In this document: positions 59,221 to 64,000 of the stretch, piece after piece
Numbering within the stretch: the stretch's first letter is position 1
Layout: each line of letters begins with the position of its first letter
From: Plantago ovata
Lineage: Eukaryota > Streptophyta > Magnoliopsida > Lamiales > Plantaginaceae
NCBI GenBank assembly: GCA_028274465.1
Contig: CM051458.1
Span: 58,021,253-58,085,252 of the forward strand
Reading direction: 5' to 3'
DNA length: 64,000 nucleotides
Notes under the pieces: model-generated
Database searches by the model: none
The model's input: the letters and a program-made list of their open reading frames with translations, nothing else
Told to the model about the DNA's origin: nothing
Made by a program: the position numbers and the translations under genes

Positions 59221-59660
59221 ACCCCATGGTTTGGCCTCGGTCGGCTGAGTATGCTGCTTGTGAGTTATTGGGCCTGCTCTGGGAGCCTTATAGGTGGTCA
59301 TCAGGTCTTCTGGTAGGTGCGGTAGTTCCATTTATAGGCCGGACAGGAACAACTCCTCCATTACAATCATCATTGCCCGTATGGCCTTCATGGTCACTAC
59401 TGTCACCATCATCATCGCCAGTAGAGTTGCATTGTCGAGTAGAATCCTCAAGATTAGCCATCGCTGTTATGGAATCCTCCATCATGTAGCCCTCCAATAG
59501 GTTGTGAACTGTTGAAGGGGAAAGAGCAGTGGTATCAGGACCTCCCCCTCCAGCGTTTTACATCCCGAGGAGGTTACAGTAAGCTGCTCGGATACTCAGA
59601 AGTCTTCTATCATTTTTTCCAATGTCGACCACATTCTCTACGGTTGATGCGACCGATGTC
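59221..59660. other. unassigned stretch in Gypsy-A
   Basis: Short open frames exist on both strands, but none shows a recognisable domain or convincing composition. I see nothing I can assign. Confidence 0.4.
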
Positions 59661-59675
59661 TATATGATGCTCCCT

Positions 59676-60116
59676 TTAGAGGCAGGCAAGGGGCACCCCA
59701 ACGAGGGGTTGGGCACCCATGTCATTATGTTTTGGAACCAAGCTAGCGCTTCGGAACCTTCTAGCAGCTGCGAACTCAAGATTGAATCCGTCGCGGCGAG
59801 AATGTCCCGGTGCCTTCCAGTTCACTCGAACTTTACAGTCCTCGTGATGGAGTGCTGACGTAATAATGGTTTTTGTCCCTTCGGTGGTGCATGAATAGGC
59901 ATAGGAGTCCTTACTCCAGGTGTACTCTAGCTCCTCCTCTTGGATAATCCACGACGTTGTTGCAAAACCCCTTGGCTCGAACGCACATCTAACGAGGTCA
60001 CTCTTCTTGACATGGTTGTAATCGATCCCCCTCCAATTCTTCACAGCAATCATACGGAAATGCTCCTTTCCCTTGGTATGGTTCCTACAAACAGCAGTTA
60101 GTACCTCGTATGACAC
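59676..60116 (-). CDS. unknown ORF inside Gypsy-A
   Basis: 146 codons on the element's sense strand, starting MSYEVLTAVCRNHTKGKEHF. It has scattered Trp and Cys (e.g. NWRGIDYNHVKKSDLVRCAF) and balanced composition, unlike the AT-rich surroundings. No family is recognised. It lies where RT and integrase would be in a complete element but has no RT motif. It could be a captured host exon, since an AG-GT-like border lies near its start, or an open frame by chance. Confidence 0.3.
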   Translation of the reverse strand: MSYEVLTAVCRNHTKGKEHFRMIAVKNWRGIDYNHVKKSDLVRCAFEPRGFATTSWIIQEEELEYTWSKDSYAYSCTTEGTKTIITSALHHEDCKVRVNWKAPGHSRRDGFNLEFAAARRFRSASLVPKHNDMGAQPLVGVPLACL

Positions 60117-60129
60117 AAAACTGACTCAT

Positions 60130-60845
60130 GCATATGCTAGTGTAAGAATGAAATATACAAGTGATAAAATCACCAATCGAGCTCCCCAAACCATAATGTC
60201 TAGCCTAGCTTCTTCATCATGCAACATACCAATGTAACTACTACATGCAATACGTCACATTATGCTCTTACTAGACAACCAATATCCTAGATAACAAGGC
60301 TCAATTCATACCATAGTAGCGAAAAATTCTACCATCATAAATCCTCATACTCAACAATTAAGCATTCTATCGTCAAATCCACCAACATTACATCAATGAA
60401 CACAATCATATGCAAGAAATTAAAGATAAAGACATATTGCATAACAAGATATATAATCTAGTAGCAAAATACCCAAATCAACAATCCAAGCAAAATTGAG
60501 CATGCAACTGATAGTAAATAACATGTCTAATCATACAAACAACATACCCATGCATCAAATAAGCATAATTGAAGTTCAAATTAGAAAACCCCCAAATTCG
60601 AAAATTAGGGTTCTAAGGATGATACCTCAGATCTGAAAATCTAACGCATAAGGACGAAATCTGTTCGGATGGGATAATAGATCATGTAATAGGCTTCGAT
60701 TTAAGCTAAAGAACACTAAATTTGGTCAAGAAATGAAGAAGTTATGAAGATTTGAATATGAAATCGCGATTTTCGGGTTTTTTGGAGGAGGAATGATGAA
60801 ATATGAAGAAAATGAGGAAAAGGGGAAGAAATCCGCGTTTTTGAG
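60130..60845 (-). other. Gypsy-A AT-rich non-coding stretch
   Basis: AT-rich, no credible ORF. It ends at the GC palindrome cluster. Confidence 0.6.
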
Positions 60846-60856
60846 TTTCTGGAACC

Positions 60857-60936
60857 GTGGGGCGGTTCGCCCCTGGTGCGGGGCGGTTCGCCCCACACGG
60901 GGCGGTTCGCCCCCCACGTGGGGCGGTTCGCCCCAT
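60857..60936. repeat. internal GGGGCGGTTCGCCCC cluster of Gypsy-A
   Basis: Four near-identical 15-bp palindromes in 80 bp, the same motif as in the LTRs, but here in the body of the element about 420 bp downstream (sense direction) of the protease stop. Confidence 0.9.
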
Positions 60937-60959
60937 GCTCCCCGATGCGGGGAGACGGT

Positions 60960-61360
60960 TCCTGTCGTCAGAAAATGCGGTTTTAATCCCCGAAACCAAT
61001 TTTTTCAAAAAACCACTCGAAAAAAAAATATCACTCAAACATAAGCATATACGACACAAACATGCACAAATTCACATACGAGAAGCAAATAGTTCAAGAA
61101 TGAATGCATGCAGAAAAGCAGTAAAGAAAGCGATAAAAACTCCGGGTTGCCTCCCGGATAGCGCCATTGTTTAAAGTCTTTGACTCGACTCCTGTCTGCG
61201 CCTATCTCTTCTTTTTGCGGGTACTAGGCTTCCCCTTCATTGATCTCCTCTCCATGCCACGAACCTGTGAATAAGAAAGAATATAGGCTGCAAGACCACA
61301 GTAGTGAGTAGTGAAAGAAATATCAGGCGGTTAAGGTGGATCTGGTATGGCTTGCAACAC
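60960..61360 (-). other. Gypsy-A sequence after the protease stop
   Basis: Non-coding. It contains (minus strand) AATGGCGCTATCCGGGAGGCAACCCGG, a segment with the inverted pair CCGGGAGG/CAACCCGG. Similar text ends the coding part of related plant gypsy elements, as I recall. Confidence 0.5.
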
Positions 61361-61363
61361 GTG

Positions 61364-62440
61364 TTACTTGCCATCCACTTCGATGGTGCAAGTTCTTTGG
61401 TAGATGTCCATTAAGGAGCGTAGTTTGGTCAAGAACGTTTGCCCTAAGAGTATGACATCCCCCGTCCCATGTGCAGATGCCGGCATAACTACAAAATTGG
61501 TGTATATAGATGCTTCCCCAATCTTGACCAACACATTTTTCACAACGCCCTCAGGTCTCATAAAGGATCCATCCGCCAGTTGCACAATAGCCCTTTGCTC
61601 AGATAGTTTTCCAAGGTTGCTCTTTTCAAACACATTCAAAGGGATTATGTTTGAGTAGGATCCCGTGTCTAGTGTGGCACGGACATCTTCAAGCTCACCA
61701 ATCCCTACCTTAACATCGAAACTTTTAGGGAGTGGTTCGGGATCCTCTTGCTCCTCACCACTTGCGTCAGAACCAAGGTCCTTCTCTTCTTCCTCAGCCT
61801 GTAGAAGTTCTTCCTTCATGCAACACTCACACTTAACAACCTTCTTGATGGTGATTTCGTCAGGTACATCACCAGCCAATGTAATGGCATTCGATTTCAC
61901 AGTGTTGCTAGGCAGTTTGCCTTGTTCCCTACTTGCTCCTCGGTCGATCAATTCTTGCATCTTTTGATGGGCAAGCCTAGTGCTCTCTTCCAACCTATCG
62001 AGCCTTGCCCTAGTCTTCTCTGAATCTTCTTCATAACGTTTGAGAAAACTTTGTGTGTAATCGACCATCTTTTGCAAGTTCTCCATCAGTTGAGCCGACT
62101 TCGACTTCGGTGGCTCTTTCGGAGCGGGGTTTTCGCAGTGATCATTACCATAGTTTAGCCTACTACGGTCTTGGTTAGGTCCATAAGTTTGGTTAGCCGG
62201 TGCATATCCTTGATTGTTTCGGAATCCTCTTCTCCAAAATCCACCTCGAGGATTCCTACCGTCTTGTCCATAGCTAACTTCTTGAGTGCCAAACTCCGTA
62301 GCAAAGGCTTCTTCTTCGCCTCCTCGAGCCCAGTTGCCATCATCGTATGCCAGCTCCGATCTACACATATGAGCCCCATGCCCATAGTTCTTGCATATTC
62401 GGCATACTTCGTTCGAAACAGTTGTTCCGGTGGTGCTCTA
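61364..62440 (-). pseudogene. Gypsy-A gag C-terminus and aspartic protease
   Basis: The frame read from about 62440 includes a CCHC knuckle (CRICKNYGHGAHMC), a Gly/Asn/Arg-rich stretch, a coiled coil (LDRLEESTRLAHQKMQELID), and a retropepsin domain with LDTGSYSNIIPL and the second conserved block VILLGQTF. It ends at a stop after VDGK at 61364; no RT follows. From the first possible internal ATG (62368) 334 codons are open. The protease would process Gag, perhaps also for a helper element. Confidence 0.85.
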
Positions 62441-63361
62441 GAGGACTTGCTTCAATTCGTTGGTAAAGCACTCGAATTGATCCCCATTCCCCCTGTACAT
62501 AGGGGCTTCTTGAGTCGGTGGAGCTTCAGGTCCATGTCTCCTAACCATTGCTCTTGGGTCCTTGAACTGCGAACCCTTAGCAAGCCTTTTGAAAACTGCT
62601 CAGACGGCTTCTGCGGTTTCCTCCCAAATATTGCCTCGGCATTGGAAATCCACCACTTGTTGGTTCTCGAAGGTTAGTCCATTGTAGAAGTGTTGGACTA
62701 GGTCAGAAAGTTCAAAACCATGGTTAGGGCACTTGTTCGTGAGATCTTGGAACCTCTCGAACGCGGTGTAGATGGTCTCATCATAGTCCTGCTTGAATCC
62801 AGTGATCTGCGCCTTAAGCGCGGTAGTCAAGGTGTGAGGGAAGTATTTCTCCATGAAAGCTGAAAAAACCTTTTCCCAAGTGTCCAGCGAGCCTGCTGAA
62901 AGAGAACTTAACCATGACTTGGCTCTGTCGCCAAGTCCCATAGCAAAAACCTTCATTCTCAACTCGTCCGTTGTTATTTCAGCTCCGGGTCGTGGGAGTT
63001 GGTTGACGAAATCATCGATATCGTGCAAGTACCCCATCACATCTTCCCTTGATAAGCCATAGAACCTCGGAAGTTGTTGGAATGCGTGGTTCTTGATCTC
63101 CAGATCTCGGGTTGCAGACGAAAGAACAATCGACGGTCCCCTCATACGATCCTTGGTGGGTTGAACCCATGCCTTCAGTGGTCTAGCTTCTGCCATTCCG
63201 TCGATTTCCTTGAAAAGAATGTGTAGAGATTCAGAGAAATCGGTATCCTCTATTTCCTCTAGTGCGCGCCTTTCAAGTAGTCGCCTTCTCTGGTGGTAGA
63301 CTCTGTCGATCTCAGCAATTGAATCAGCAAGCGGTGTTCCTGCAGAACGCATATGCGGCAT
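62441..63361 (-). pseudogene. Gypsy-A gag
   Basis: ATG 63361 (MPHMRSAGTPLADSIAEIDR) opens 253 codons to a TGA at 62598-62600, and the same frame continues to a TAG near 62438 before the knuckle. The retrotransposon gag domain is clear: AKSWLSSLSAGSLDTWEKVF, AFMEKYFP, and later CPNHGFELSDLVQHFYNGL. This is the Athila/Tat style of gag. Two point stops make it probably inactive, though suppressible stops cannot be excluded. Confidence 0.85.
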
Positions 63362-63485
63362 ACACTATCTGTAACAGACTAGGAAAGCAGTATCAGAGAG
63401 AGATTAAAAAGGAAAACTAAAACTAGTAGAATTAGGAATCGAAAGCTGAAAATATAAACAAATTAAACAGAAAAAAGGAGTATAG

Positions 63486-63503
63486 TCCCCGGCAGCGGCG
63501 CCA
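63486..63503 (-). other. Gypsy-A primer binding site
   Basis: Minus strand TGGCGCCGCTGCCGGGGA, three bases after the 5' LTR end. This is the standard plant gypsy type. Confidence 0.9.
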
Positions 63504-63506
63504 ATT

Positions 63507-64000
63507 TGATGAAACGCGGTTGTCGTGCTCCGAATTCAAGCAAATAATATTTGTTATTAAGCCAAAGGCAATCCACAACTACAACGAAAACCGTAGTGTA
63601 GCAGTAGAATGACTCGAGTGTCGTTCTCTCAGGACTATAACTAGCTTTATCTATTTAACAAGAGAATATAAAACAGCAGACAGATAGCAAAAGGGGTTTC
63701 TAGCAGATAATGGAGATTGGTGATAGTATGATCCTTCTTAGCATAACGGGTCGATAATCATGCATAAATTTCTCGGTCTTGCATAGAGATTTTTGAATCA
63801 ATCTAGTGTCCTGTTGCAATTATTAAGCACTACGAAGATAACTGGTCTGACAAGTCAATCACTATTGTCCTAATGTGTTCCGTAATTATTCAACACTACG
63901 AAGATAAACTCGCGGACAGGTCGACGAGGGTCCAATTGTGCATAATAATTAATACAACATACGAGAATTTAGGTTGTGCCTGATCAACGAAATAAAGCAA
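63507..64000 (-). repeat. Gypsy-A 5' LTR, cut by the window end
   Basis: The last 494 bp of the LTR (sense direction), matching 56675-57180 with six or seven differences. It ends CGCGTTTCATCA before the PBS. Confidence 0.92.

Larger units (their letters stand above)
56675..64000 (-). mobile_element. Gypsy-A, non-autonomous element with gag and protease only
   Basis: It lies on the minus strand: 5' LTR from 63507 to beyond the window, PBS, gag, protease, about 3.4 kb without RT or integrase, and the 3' LTR at 56675-57988. The first 494 bp of the two LTRs differ at only six or seven sites by eye, so the insertion is fairly recent. Gag resembles Athila/Tat-type plant gypsy elements. LTR elements with gag but no RT are described as TR-GAG elements. 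The left target flank is CGCAG (56670-56674); the right one is outside the window. Confidence 0.88.

Noticed and set aside
59226..59500. Plus-strand ORFs in Gypsy-A
   Set aside because: Antisense to the element with overlapping alternatives on both strands and no recognisable domain.
60716..61174. Gly/Arg/Pro-rich ORFs on both strands around the GC cluster
   Set aside because: They come from the repeated GGGCGGTTCGCCC palindrome, open on both strands for that reason.

Overview
This window is plant nuclear DNA and almost all of it is transposable elements inserted into one another. The plant assignment rests on long-LTR Ty1/copia elements of Sirevirus type, an Athila/Tat-like Ty3/gypsy gag, a Stowaway-like MITE, an endogenous caulimovirid, and a plant-style gene with GT-AG introns. 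Two runs of exactly 100 N (29-128 and 16075-16174) are scaffold gaps. I see no rRNA, tRNA or CRISPR, and no clearly intact host gene.

Left part (1-17.9 kb). The window opens inside a Sirevirus-like element (Sire-1), of which only the accessory gene and the 3' LTR (5540-7092) are present. Sire-1 is inserted in the last visible exon of a multi-exon minus-strand host locus, whose first exon starts at 16737 and whose fragments run down to 7093. That locus is also split by a very young copia element (Copia-1, 9053-14486; 528-bp LTRs identical by eye; GTGTG target duplication) and carries a nonsense codon and frame breaks. Upstream of it lies a 252-bp MITE.

Middle part (17.9-32.6 kb). A probable non-autonomous CACTA-like element (18007-22714) lies between two (TA)n tracts. 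It contains a deleted PIF/Harbinger-type element with TAA target duplications and a roughly 165-bp satellite whose units carry long hairpins. Next to the second (TA)n tract is a broken endogenous caulimovirid of florendovirus-like layout (PBS, movement protein, coat protein, protease, RT, RNase H, a second ORF). It is followed by three copies of its regulatory region, and a solo gypsy LTR (CTTAT target duplication) interrupts the second.

Right part (32.6-64 kb). A second copia element (Copia-2) begins inside the third regulatory copy. A 16.8-kb Sirevirus-like element (Sire-2, 39706-56553) sits in its RT codons, and a minus-strand gypsy element with gag and protease but no RT (56675 to beyond the window) sits a little further along. 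Sire-2 itself holds a solo LTR of another gypsy family. The nesting order is caulimovirid, then Copia-2, then Sire-2, then solo LTR.

The most interesting signals are these. (1) The very long Sirevirus accessory gene seems to have its own TATA promoter and three mini-introns with GT-AG ends kept in both copies. (2) The word TGCTGA is strongly enriched throughout this Sirevirus family, coding and non-coding. (3) Copia-2 has an array of about 46-bp hairpin repeats in its leader, with a compensatory stem change. (4) GC-rich palindrome clusters lie just upstream of the TATA box in gypsy LTRs. All comparisons were made by eye, without alignment software.
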